A stretch of DNA of 64,000 nt from contig JAEOAD010002183.1 of the NCBI GenBank assembly GCA_036365145.1, positions 620,001 to 684,000 on the forward strand, given 5' to 3'. Position numbers and translations under genes: made by a program. This DNA comes from Orientallactaga sibirica (Eukaryota; Chordata; Mammalia; Rodentia; Dipodidae). A model generated the notes under the pieces. That model was not told where the DNA came from. It saw only the letters and a program-made list of their open reading frames with translations, and searched no databases. The stretch's first letter is position 1; each line of letters opens with the position of its first letter. Shown one piece after another: positions 54,691 to 64,000 of this stretch.

Positions 54691-54890
54691 TTGTATTTTA
54701 TTTATTTGAGAGAGAGAGAGTGAGAGAAAGAGGCAGATAGGGAGAGAGAATGGGCATGTGAAGGCTTTTAGCCACTGCAAATGAATCAGATGTATGTGCC
54801 ACTTTGTGCGTCTGGCTTTATGTGGATACTGGGGAATCGAACTCTGATCCTTAGGCTTTTCAGGCAAGCACCTTAACTGCTGAACCATCC
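54691..54890 (-). mobile_element. B2-like SINE
   Basis: Second antisense copy directly to the right; more diverged, ends CTGAACCATCCTCTC. Confidence 0.93.
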
Positions 54891-55130
54891 TCTCTTTTTT
54901 AAAGCCTTCCCACCCTTCCCAACTAATAACCCAGTACACTACATTCAGATCAGTTATATTTAGATTTCACATATGAGAGAAAATGTAAAGTATGTGTTTT
55001 TCTGTATCTGACAAATATCATGAAATATAATGTCCTTCAATTTTATTCATGTTGCTGTAAATGATAAGCTTTCAGTTTCTTTACGGTTGGAGAATTACCT
55101 TGGGTGAATATATATCACTTTTATTGATAA

Positions 55131-55424
55131 AATTAATTTTCAAAAAGATCTGGGCAATATTACAATAATTCTGTTCTTGGAATTTCAAATTGGCTTTCAT
55201 AAACACCACTTTTTCCTGTTTCTTATGTTGCAGGTCACCTGTGGTGGTACTTTATTGTCAATGTGGAAGGCTAGAGAAGTGATTTGCTTAATTGACTTAT
55301 TACATTTTTCATTAATCTTCAACTGTTCTTTATTTTCTTTGAAACATTGATGAGTTAATATTCTTACCCCAGCCCACCCCACTATTCCTCTTTCTTTCCA
55401 AGCTTGGTTTCTGAAAATTGCAAC
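55131..55424. other. Unassigned
   Basis: No repeat or gene signal recognised. Confidence 0.4.
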
Positions 55425-55440
55425 CCTTACTGTGCTTTTT

Positions 55441-55613
55441 TTTTTGTTGTTGTTTTTGTTTGTTTTTTTTTGGTTTTTCGAGGTAGGGGTTCACTCTGGT
55501 CCAGGCTAACCTGGAATTAGCTATGTAGTCTCAGGGTGGCCTCAAACTCATGGCAATCCTCCTACCTCTGTCTTCCAAGCGCTGGGATTAAAGGCGTGCG
55601 CCACCACGCCCGG
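55441..55613 (-). mobile_element. Young B1 SINE with 16-bp target duplication
   Basis: CCTTACTGTGCTTTTT at 55425-55440 and 55614-55629, identical. CpGs kept at the 5' end. Among the youngest insertions here. Confidence 0.98.
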
Positions 55614-55629
55614 CCTTACTGTGCTTTTT

Positions 55630-56620
55630 ACTTTGTATATGCATGCTTTTGGAACTTTCCAGTGTTTTTCATTGCTGATCTTGGCTAACACTTCTGATAT
55701 CCCTAGGACTCTAAATTCTACCATAGCTCAGTAAAATGGTTGGTTTTCATATTTAAACTTCCGCCTGCAAACGTAAACCTTCTTAATACAACTGGGGGTC
55801 TGCTACCCTGAAATATCACTCAAAAGCATATTTCAATTTTATTTTAAAGCTTTTTTTATGTGTATTCCCCCAAAGCACCTGAGCTGAAAATCAAATTTTA
55901 TTTTAGAGCTTTATACAGACCAATGTCTCTTTCTTGCTTCCTGTACACTAATAAAACTGTGTATTTCAATTTAACCTTGATCTGCCTGTGTTTAAAATAT
56001 AAAGCTAAGGTTAAGGGCTTTTTGCAGCTAGCAACCCTACCTGGACATTTCAATTTCTGATAAAATCTTTTACAGAGAACATTTTATTGGCCCTACTGCC
56101 CCACCCTGCCACACATGACAGGTTATCCTATTAATCCCAAGTTACAAAAATATCAGAATCATTTATGAACTAAAGTTAGATCTAGATTATAATTTTACAG
56201 TCCTTTGTGGTACTATTCGGTCTCTACGACTCCCCTTGCCCCAGTGTCTCAGGATGATGGGGGTCAAGCCTCCTGGTCTTAAAGCAAGCTGTTTTTGCTC
56301 CCTGGCCTTCAGCTTATCTTGCTGTCTGACATAGGAAAAGGAAAGTGAGCGGGGCCCAGAGAAAGGAGAGCACCTTCTTGGCCAATTCTCAAGGACTGCA
56401 GTGGGTCTTCCTTTGTTGTCAAAGGGTGTGCAGTGTGATTGGGAGGAATAGTTTGGGCAGCATGCTGCTGCTAGGCTGGGGATTGGGAACTCTGGATCAG
56501 TGTGGTCCTCTGTTGGATGGGAGTGCATACACGTCAGTTTGCCTCCTTACCACCTTTACTTCCTGTTGCAGCATTTCCAGGTTTTATTGTGAGCTTAACT
56601 CAGTCTTGTCCGTAGTTTCT
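55630..56620. other. Unassigned
   Basis: CAAATTTTATTTTAGAGCTT at 55890 echoes CAATTTTATTTTAAAGCTT at 55834, a short local duplication. Nothing else recognised. The frame starting at 56345 reads through unique DNA into a B1. Confidence 0.35.
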
Positions 56621-56625
56621 GTTCC

Positions 56626-56654
56626 TTTTATTTTATTTTATTTTATTTTATTTT

Positions 56655-56702
<48 letters not shown>

Positions 56703-56856
56703 TGTATTTATTGGTTTTTCGAGGTAGGGTCTCACTCTGGCTCAGGCTGACCTGGAATTCACTATGTAGTCTTAGGGTGGCCTCGAACTCTCGGCAATCC
56801 TCCTACCTCTGCCTCCCGAGTGCTGGTATTAAAGGCGTGCGCTGCCACGCCCAGCT
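56626..56856 (-). mobile_element. B1 SINE with long (TTTTA)n(TTTA)n tail
   Basis: About 85 bases of TTTTA then TTTA units precede antisense B1 (GAGGTAGGGTCTCACTCTGG to GCTGCCACGCCCAGC). TTCCTTTTATTTT stands at 56622-56634 and 56857-56869. Confidence 0.96.
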
Positions 56857-56869
56857 TTCCTTTTATTTT

Positions 56870-57530
56870 TTAGCTTTGCAATACAAAAGTTTATTTTATT
56901 TGGATTTCTGTTCTTATTTATAAACTGATGTCTTACATTCAGAAACCATATATAATTTTCATGCCAGAAGAATTCCAGTACTTATTCTCTGCTCGTGTAG
57001 AAAAGCAATGACTGGGTGGAGATGCTACAGGAAGTGTGAAATCCTGCCTGGATCAAGTCTTTAGCTGGACCTCAGACTCTTACAACTCACTCTCAGACTT
57101 CATTTTCACTATGACACTCAGCTAGATAAACACATAGTCTGTTGAAGCCTGAGGACTTGTTCTCAGGACCAGGGCCATACATTTTATTACCTTTCATTGA
57201 GAATGAGAAAGACTAGTTACCTAACCAAGGGTCCTTGGAAGATTTTGCCCTGATCAGGGTTCTTTCCTCCCACCAGAAATTTAAGCCTGGACGCCGCTGC
57301 TGGGCTTCAGGAACACCGAGTGCCTCCCGGAGAGCAGGGAGGACTGGACTAGCAGTCGAGGTGCCTCCTGGAGCAGAACTGGACAGAAAAGTATATTGTT
57401 CTGCATTCTTTTCTTTCGCACAAATTTCATATCTGAGTCATGCATAACTCATAACATCACCATGTAATATATCCAGAATCTAGCAGTCTTTCATTGTCTC
57501 CATCAGCTTTCAGTGGACAGTTTCCCTGGC
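56870..57530. other. Unassigned, with a small GC-rich patch
   Basis: 57285-57385 has several CpGs (GGACGCCGCTGC, AACACCGAG, CCTCCCGGAG, GCAGTCGAGG) in an AT-rich setting. The 70-aa frame across it matches no family that I know. Confidence 0.35.
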
Positions 57531-57830
57531 CCACCCTTCTAGCTTCTCTGTCGCTGAAATGCAGAATGCCTTCAGAATGTCTCATCTACTTCAGGGTCAA
57601 CTTCAAAGCATGATGTAGCCATGACACTTGACTGACCTCACTTGCTGCTTCTCTTTTCCTTGCTCATCAATGTCAGCACTGATGTTACGCCCAGCACTCC
57701 AGTCCAGTGCCCCCAGAGCCCTCACCTGTGGATGCTGTCTGCCTGTACTGCTTCCCCACATATCTAAATGGCTTCTTTTCACACTATGCAGATGAACTGT
57801 CATCAAACAGGTCATTATTGACCACTATAG
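57531..57830 (+). mobile_element. L2-like remnant
   Basis: TCACTTGCTGCTTCTCTTTTC, GCCTGTACTGCTTCCCCACA and TCTAAATGGCTTCTTTTCAC follow the 3' part of L2. Faint. Confidence 0.35.
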
Positions 57831-57861
57831 GTAAACACTTTCTCTACTCTTTGGTTGCTCT

Positions 57862-58045
57862 TTTAAAAATATTTTTATTTATGTATTTGGGATAGGGTGG
57901 AGAATGGGCACACCAGGGACTCTTATCACTGCAAATGAATTCCAGATGCATGCACCACTTTGTGTATCTGGCTTTATATGGGTACTGGGGAATCGAACCC
58001 CAGGTTCTTGGGCTTTGCAAACAAATGCCTTCAACCACTGTGCTC
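57862..58045 (-). mobile_element. B2-like SINE
   Basis: Antisense, short CT part, AATGGGCACACCAGGGACTC, stops at CCTTCAACCACTGTGCT, so the outer head is missing. Confidence 0.9.
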
Positions 58046-58060
58046 CAAAATGAAGGAATT

Positions 58061-58091
58061 CCAAACCAAACCAAACCAAACCAAACCAAAA
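58061..58091. repeat. (CCAAA)n simple repeat
   Basis: Five to six CCAAA units next to the SINE end. Confidence 0.95.
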
Positions 58092-58149
58092 CAACCCTAT
58101 TCTGCCCTGTTTTCCCTCATAGAACCTTGTATCACCTAACATAGATTTG

Positions 58150-58450
58150 TCTTTCATTCTTATAATCTAAAGGTCAGAAAGTCCAGGCTGACAGGGCTGT
58201 GTTTTCTGCTTAGGGTCTCACACAGAGGAAGTCAAAGTGTTATTCACACTGGGCTCTTACCTCGACGTAATGGGAAGACTCCCTCCTTGTTCTTTCAAGT
58301 TGCCAGCAGAATTCAGTTCTGTGTAGTGGTGGGACTGTTTCCTCTAGCTCTCAGCTGGAGCCACTTCCAGCTGTTAGAAGCTATATTTCTTCCCACCTTG
58401 CTGCTCCATCTCCAAGCCCACAAGTGTCTCAAATGCTTCTTGTATTTGAA
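58150..58450 (-). mobile_element. Ancient MaLR (MLT1-like) LTR
   Basis: AAGGTCAGAAAGTCCAGGCT, GACAGGGCTGTGTTTTCTGC, GCCAGCAGAATTCAGTTCTG and GGAGCCACTTCCAGCTGTTA match an old antisense mammalian LTR text. Exact family uncertain. Confidence 0.55.
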
Positions 58451-59109
58451 GCTCCCTGTATTCTTTCTGCTGTTAATTGGAGAAAACTATCTGCTTTTAG
58501 AGAGGGTTGTTCATCAGGTTTGGATTACACCTATCCACCTAATCTCCCTTCTGCCAAAATATGATATATCATCACAGGAGTTACATATATTAACAGATTA
58601 AGCCTACACTCAATAGATCAAGCTCACTTTCCAACATAACACAGCCCAGCTTGGTCCTGAAAGGGCCCCTTACATCAGAAGTGGTTCCTAATGGTGTGCC
58701 CGCACTGAACTTGTAGACCCAGAGTAGAACTTGGGAGACTCTTCTGCCCTGGACAATACTGAAGGGAAACAGGATAATCTGGGAGTGACAGAGTCACTTA
58801 AGCCTGATAGGCCAGTGCTACTTGTGGTATATATTTGTTAATGATACCATAAGACCTGTGGAAACCTATATAAGGAAATGAGAACAAATTTACTGCAGTA
58901 GCACATAGGGACCACAGACAGTGAAATGTGACTTAATTGTGTTCAGCTATGTTCATGTGTGTAAGGTAGTAAGGACTGGGGAAATTCTGCCCTTGCCAGA
59001 ACCGATGGTACTAATTTACTCAGCTGAGGTCTTAAAGATCTCTTATATAACCCTTCATGTTGATATTAATAAAATAGCCTCGTGTAATGAACATGAGTGC
59101 TACACCAAC
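58451..59109. other. Unassigned
   Basis: No repeat or gene signal recognised. Confidence 0.4.
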
Positions 59110-59440
59110 TAAGCTACATGCAGTGAACAACTCAGTTGGTGGTGCTGTTTGGGAAGCTTGTGGAGCTGTTGGGAGGTAGAGCATTACTAAAGAGTGTGTC
59201 ACCCGAGGGCAGGCCTTGGAGTGTTACAGCCTAGCTTGCCACAGGTAGCTCAGCTCTTGGGCTTCCTCCTTGCTGATGTGAGAATATGAGGCAGCTTACT
59301 GCTCCTGTCATGTTTTCTCTGCCATGATGAGACTTCCCCTGGAAATGGCAAGATGTAAATAAATCCTTTCCTTCCACAACCTGGTTCTGGTTGGGTGTTT
59401 TGTCCCAGCAACAAGAAGGTCCCTTCTATGACCTTATCCT
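59110..59440 (+). mobile_element. LTR, MaLR (MT-like)
   Basis: GGAGCTGTTGGGAGGTAGAG, AGGGCAGGCCTTGGAGTG, CTCTGCCATGATGAGACTTC and the poly-A region GTAAATAAATCC keep sense MT order. Confidence 0.75.
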
Positions 59441-59696
59441 TCACATTTTAACATTATAAACCAAATTAACAGCTCAGTTGGAATTCAACTACAGATAGTC
59501 AAGCTCAAAAGTCCATGGATCCTCAGACATTTTGCCAGGGACAGGAAGCATGTAGCCTGCATGCTGTGACTCACTACACCTCTGGAACATCACTGACTGA
59601 CCCTTATTCCTTCCACCCCATCCTGGACCTCCATAAAATCACTGCCAGAACACTGCTCTTAACCACAACTCTCCAAGACGCAGAGCTGAAACTTGG
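59441..59696. other. Unassigned spacer between two LTRs
   Basis: Lies between a sense and an antisense MaLR LTR. No repeat seen. Confidence 0.4.
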
Positions 59697-60075
59697 TGTA
59701 TTAGTTACTGTTCTTTGTCTCTGTAACCAAACCTGACAGAACAAGTGAAGTAAGTTAAAGGAAGGATTTATTTTGCCCATAACTTTTGAGGTCCCAGTCT
59801 ATAAAAGCAGTGAGGGTGTGGTGGAGCAGAGCAGCTCACAGTATGGTGGATAGGGAGAGAGAGGGTCTTGACAACATGGAGTTGACTTTTTCCTTAATAC
59901 CCCTCTTATTTTCTCTTGGACCCCCAGCCCATATGACTGTGCTACCCTCATTCAGGGTGGGTTTCCTGCCTTAGTTAATCCTCTCTAGAGAACCCTCATA
60001 GATCAAACAAATGTGTGCTTAACAGTCTCTTAGATGACTCTAAGTTCAAAGTTGACAAATAATTAAACATCAGAC
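59697..60075 (-). mobile_element. LTR, MaLR (MT-like)
   Basis: Plus strand TGTATTAGTTACTGTTCTTT to CTAAGTTCAAAGTTGACAAA with AGGAAGGATTTATTTTGCCC near the start, the antisense MT order. Confidence 0.8.
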
Positions 60076-60889
60076 CAGATCACAACTCCTTCGCATCTCT
60101 GAAGAGTACATTGTAGTTTGGATTCCAACAATCTCAGAAATGATAATATTTGTTCTTATTTCTTACTCTAGCTGCAAAATGTTACATTAAAAATGTTCAG
60201 GAGAAGACCTCAACTCTTTATACTGTATACTATCATCAAAGCGAAGTGAAGGACTGAAATCTTTTACACATTTTTTAGGGCTATTACTCAAACTTATAAT
60301 AATTCTGGGATCCTCCTCTTTTAGCACTTTTTTTGTAAGAATGTCTTTGATTAAAAGAATAGGAAAGTAATCAAAATGATTAAGTGCTAGGCATAGAGAT
60401 CCAAAGAGTATATACTGAGGCCATTTGTGCTACTTAACCTTCTTAGAAAGAACTTGTGTGTTAACATTAAGGAACAGCTGTGCTCGGTTCCCACAGAGAG
60501 GTGGGGAAGCCTTGGGTGAGTGTCAGGAAGCTCTGTAATCCTTTACCAAGAGAGGCTGAAGGTTCTTGAATGGTGCAGCAGTTCTGTCCGGAACTGGGAA
60601 GATGGCAAAGAGACCAGTGGGCGGTCCTGTGCTTTGAAATGCTAACGGTGCCTTCTTTATGTTGTTCTCTAGGACAGCACTATACCGCAGCCATGTAACA
60701 CTGAAGGTCAGGTAGCTCTTTCCAGATACTTATCTGCCACATAGATGAGCTCTAGAGAAAAATCATGACATGGTCTGAAAGATGGAAATGCTTCACTTCC
60801 AGAGCCCAGGGATCTACTACTTCACCATTCCCTCTCATTATTTGAATGAAAGTCAAGGGCACCTGCCTGGCCATTCATTCATTCTCCCC
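60076..60889. other. Unassigned
   Basis: No repeat or gene signal recognised. Confidence 0.4.
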
Positions 60890-61098
60890 ACTCCCTTAAG
60901 ACAGGTAACCAGGCTGTAACCCAGGTTAGCATTGAATTTTCTATGTAGCCACACTTTTGATCTTCTTGGCTCTACCTCCCAGGTGCTGGGATTAGAGGCA
61001 TGCACCACCACACCTGGTCTACACAGAGATGGGATTGAACCAGGGCTTCATGTATGCTGGGCAAGTGCTCTACCAACTAAGCTACCTAATCCCTGGCT
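60890..61098 (-). mobile_element. B4-type SINE (B1 part plus ID-like part)
   Basis: B1-like TACCTCCCAGGTGCTGGGAT and CACCACCACACCTGGTC, then ID-like GATGGGATTGAACCAGGGCT and GGGCAAGTGCTCTACCAACT. The fused order defines B4. Confidence 0.85.
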
Positions 61099-61330
61099 AT
61101 CATTTCTTTGAGATGTGCTCCTTCCCACCTCTTTGCAAGGCTCACTCGTATTCACGTCTCAGACATCGGTTAATCAATTAACTGTATGGTTCTTTTAAAG
61201 AAAAAGAGTGTAAAGTTCTCATGAGCAAGATTATCTCTTCCTCATTCTCTTGATTTACCTGTGATGCCTACCTTGGTGTCTGACATGGACAGGAGCTCAG
61301 CTAATATGTGTTGAATTGATGACTGAAAGG
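61099..61330 (+). mobile_element. L2 3' end
   Basis: TTGATTTACCTGTGATGCC, GGTGTCTGACATGGACAGG and AGCTAATATGTGTTGAATTG match the well-known L2 3' terminus order. Ancient. Confidence 0.65.
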
Positions 61331-61539
61331 AACAAAAAGTTGGCACCATCTGCCAGAGCACTGGCAAGGGTTTATTTTATTTTTAGCATACACATTCCCT
61401 TTTGTATTGAGGCTCTTTCTGCTGACTACCTCAGATCCTGGATCACATGCCCAGGTCTCAGTTCTTAGTCACTGCTAGGTATTGTTTCAGTTAAGGAACT
61501 GAGTTGATAATGGCCATAGCTGCTTTGAGGTATTTCTTT

Positions 61540-61852
61540 TTTAAAAAAATATTTTATTTACTTATGGGGGGGGGAGAGAGAGAAAGAGAGAGAGAGAAAA
61601 AGATAGAGAATGGGTGGGGCTGGAGAGATGGCTTAGCGGTTAAGGCGCCTGCCTCCTAAGCTTAAGAACGCTGGTTCCAATCTCCAGGTCCCACGTTTAG
61701 CCAGATGCAAAGTGATGCAATGCCGCATTTGACCATAAGGGGGCGCACACATCTGGATTTCATTTGCAGCAGCTGAGAAGCTGCTGGCACGCCCATCTCT
61801 GTCTTCTTCTCCCTCTCTGTCTCTCTCTCCAAAAAAAAAAAGGCTAAAATAA

Positions 61853-61888
<36 letters not shown>

Positions 61889-62008
61889 GAATGAGTGTAC
61901 CAGGCCTGTTGTCACTTCGTTTGGTTTACGTGGGTAGTGGGGAATCAAACCCGGGCCATCAGGCTTTGTAAGCAAGTGCCTTTAACTGCTAAGCTATCTT
62001 TCCAGCCC
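61540..62008 (-). mobile_element. B2-like SINE split by a second SINE
   Basis: 61540-61613 (TATTTTATTTACTTATGGGG tail, GA-rich, AGAGAATGGG) and about 61880-62008 (GAGAATGAGTGTACCAGGCC to GCTATCTTTCCAGCCCC) are one antisense SINE. GAGAATG is repeated at the two junctions. Confidence 0.92.
61614..61880 (+). mobile_element. B2-like SINE, long subtype, young-looking
   Basis: Sense, GGGCTGGAGAGATGGCTTAG, long-subtype segment AAAGTGATGCAATGCCGCAT and GGGGGCGCACACATCTGG, ending in A-run and (AAAG)n (61853-61888). CpGs are retained. Confidence 0.93.
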
Positions 62009-64000
62009 CTTTGAGGTATTTCTGAAGAAGCCTAGAGATGTTCCTGAGTTGCAGCTGCTCAGAAGATTTTAAATTGGTAACCAAATGTGTTGATCTAGGA
62101 AATGTCATATGCTACAAGTAGATGCTCCTCCAGGCTATTGAAGAAATCTCCAAAATTGGGTCATATTCCAGTTGGGGGTAGGTGGATACTACAGAGAGAG
62201 TGATCAGAACAGCTGTTTTTGTTTTTAGTGGGAAACTGTGATGGTTGAAAATGCCTGCAAGACATCATGCACCTTTATTAAGGCCCAACAACTGTACACC
62301 TCAATAATATGTGCCCTGCAGGCAAAAGCATTGCTTGATTGGTGGTTTGGTTATTTGTTTTATTCTAGTTAAAGTTAGTTTTCTAAATGCCTAACAAAAT
62401 CATAAGGCTGTTGCTTAAAATCGATTATTCAGGTAATAATCACATGTCCTTGGTGCTCCCAGGACCACTCGTGGACATTTCATCTTGTTCTGTGCTTGCC
62501 CTAACAGGCAGCAGGCATCTTAGCACAAGCTCTCCAAGATCTGTGTCCATCTCAGTTATAGAATGACATTAGAGTCAGTCCTTAAGATAGATGTGCTTAT
62601 TTAAACTCACTTGAATGTTCACACGTGCTGCCTGGCCTGGCCTCACCATCACTGCCAAGCATGGATAGGCCATTGAGAAGCACATATAACCCATCTGGCC
62701 CCCTTCTTTTTACTTTCTTTCCTTTTGCTTTTTTTTTTTTCTTCAAATGAGTATTTTTTTCTCTCCCTTTTCTTCCCTCTTCTTCCTCCTTCCTTTGCCT
62801 CCATCTCAGTTCTGTTTCTATGTGTATAGTTCTTTTCACAACTGATTTGTCCACCTCTCTCTTCTCTTCCTCCCTTCTCTGTACTGTATAACAGTTTGCA
62901 GGTGTTTACTGTACAAGAACACCTTGCCAAGAGGGGCGATGAGGGCACAAGTCCAGCCCATGATCTGCCGGATGAGGCATGCATGCTGTGTGGGGTTTCA
63001 TCTGCCTAGAGGAAACATCCTTTTCTAATTCACTCAAAAACATTCTACGTCCTAACAATGACCCTTTAGCTCTTTGGAATGTTCTCCTAGAATGTTCATT
63101 TTCTATTTTTATCTTGACACATATTCCATCTGCATCTCAGTTGGAACCTCCATTGCTGACCAATTCTGTGCAAGTTGTAATTCTAGTATGTATGAGGAAC
63201 AAACTATTATACGGGGCTTTTTACAACATTCTTGGCCATTTATATATTTTCTACTGATCATTTATTTTTTTGGGGGGGGTGCTCTTTTGAATATAAGAGT
63301 AACCTTCCAGTCATTTCTCTTAGATGTTTAACTCTAATTTTCTCTTAGTTATCTGTGTAACTAAACCCTCCTAAGCTCTCACTGACCCACTGGCAATGAA
63401 GGTGGTATTTGCATAGCAGCAGTGTTTTTACAAGAACTATAGCTGGAAAGATTGGCAATGGTATCTTTGCATCTGCAAGCTGCATGATAATCAGAGGATG
63501 GTGGACTGGCAAGTTCACTTCTAGTAGTGCCTCTGAATTTGAGGTCCAGTTTTGATGGTCCACTGTATTGATAGCACCTGGTTCATTGTTTGGCCCACAA
63601 TGACATTTGTAAGTCTGCTTAATCACTGAATGAAGAAACAAGTTATAAATTCTATTCTAACCTTAGGCTGTCCAGGAAACTCACCTTAGTGCTACAAGTA
63701 TCCATTATAAATCCAGTTCAAGTCAAGCCCTGCCCCTTAGCACTCAGTTGACCTAGGCTACATTGAGATGATATTATTGCTGGGCTCTTGTGAAATACAA
63801 GAGACAGGAACCTGTTTAGGTTAACCAAGACACAAAATATGCAAGACAAAAGGGAAGCCATAGAGATTAGAAACCCACTCAGCAGCATGGAGCGGGTCCT
63901 TATGCAAGGTCGCAGGACCAGGGCAGGAAGACACTCATTCTTTTCCTGCTGCTACTCCATCATGGTGACAGCGCCTTCAGTCGGCCTCTTCTGTGACTGA
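62009..64000. other. Unassigned
   Basis: 2 kb without a repeat I recognise, apart from a pyrimidine-rich stretch at 62700-62790 that accounts for the lysine/arginine/glutamate frames on the minus strand, and a G run at 63273. Frames of 85-98 aa at 63074-63641 have no features of a known protein. Confidence 0.4.

Larger units (their letters stand above)
54341..55130 (-). mobile_element. LINE-1 3' UTR carrying two SINEs
   Basis: 54341-54450 and 54891-55130 read as antisense LINE-1 3' text (CACTCACACATACATGTAGC; ATGTCCTTCAATTTTATTCA). The two B2-like SINEs lie between. Confidence 0.55.

Noticed and set aside
56345..56923. Open frame of 192 aa, the longest here
   Set aside because: It reads from unassigned DNA through a (TTTA)n repeat (phenylalanine, isoleucine, leucine and tyrosine run) into an antisense B1. 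No domain, no codon bias.
62597..62984. Lysine/arginine/glutamate-rich frames resembling a nuclear protein
   Set aside because: Antisense of a pyrimidine tract; no start context or conserved motif.
1..64000. An undescribed multi-gene system or operon
   Set aside because: No set of adjacent intact coding regions exists; all strong signals are transposable elements of a rodent genome.

Overview
The window is nuclear DNA from a rodent and is almost entirely interspersed repeat. I found no host protein-coding exon, rRNA or tRNA gene that I can support. B1 (7SL-derived) SINEs, a tRNA-derived SINE with a B2-type head, B4-like SINEs, MaLR-type LTRs and LINE-1 on both strands point to a mouse-related (myomorph) rodent. 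The body of the B2-like SINE is not that of mouse or rat. It resembles what I remember from jerboas and other dipodids, so a Jaculus-like animal is my best guess (about 0.6, from memory only).

Layout. 1-1.1 kb: SINE tail, unassigned DNA and a pyrimidine tract. 1.1-9.5 kb: one plus-strand LINE-1 in order (5' tandem repeats, ORF1 trace, ORF2 endonuclease and reverse transcriptase, long 3' UTR), cut by about ten later insertions. 10-11.7 kb: a MaLR LTR and unassigned DNA. 11.7-15.5 kb: a minus-strand LINE-1 split by a MaLR provirus-like element (LTR, primer site, internal part, purine tract, LTR). 15.5-19 kb: repeat-poor DNA with one SINE, a MIR and a LINE-1 3' UTR. 19.3-22.3 kb: minus LINE-1 3' ends, LTRs and SINEs. 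22.4-31.4 kb: scattered B1s, LTRs, a MIR, a possible MER5A and about 3 kb nearly free of young repeats. 31.6-35.3 kb: a minus LINE-1 with SINEs and a 46-bp tandem repeat at its 5' side. 36-40 kb: ancient LINE-1 remnants, B4 and a B1 cluster. 40-55 kb: deeply nested minus LINE-1s, including an ORF1-plus-3'UTR element with no ORF2. 55-64 kb: unassigned DNA with single SINEs, an L2, MaLR LTRs and a SINE inserted in a SINE.

Nothing here works together as a pathway or operon. The order of events can be read from target-site duplications: ancient LINE-1, L2, MIR and MER5A first, then rodent LINE-1 and MaLR, then B1 and B2-like SINEs. The best observations are structural: three LINE-1-associated tandem-repeat designs of different period, an ORF2-less LINE-1 joined head-to-tail with a second copy, a 69-bp inverted repeat, dimeric SINEs, and a local duplication of a B1. 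Repeat family names come from remembered consensus sequences, not from a search.
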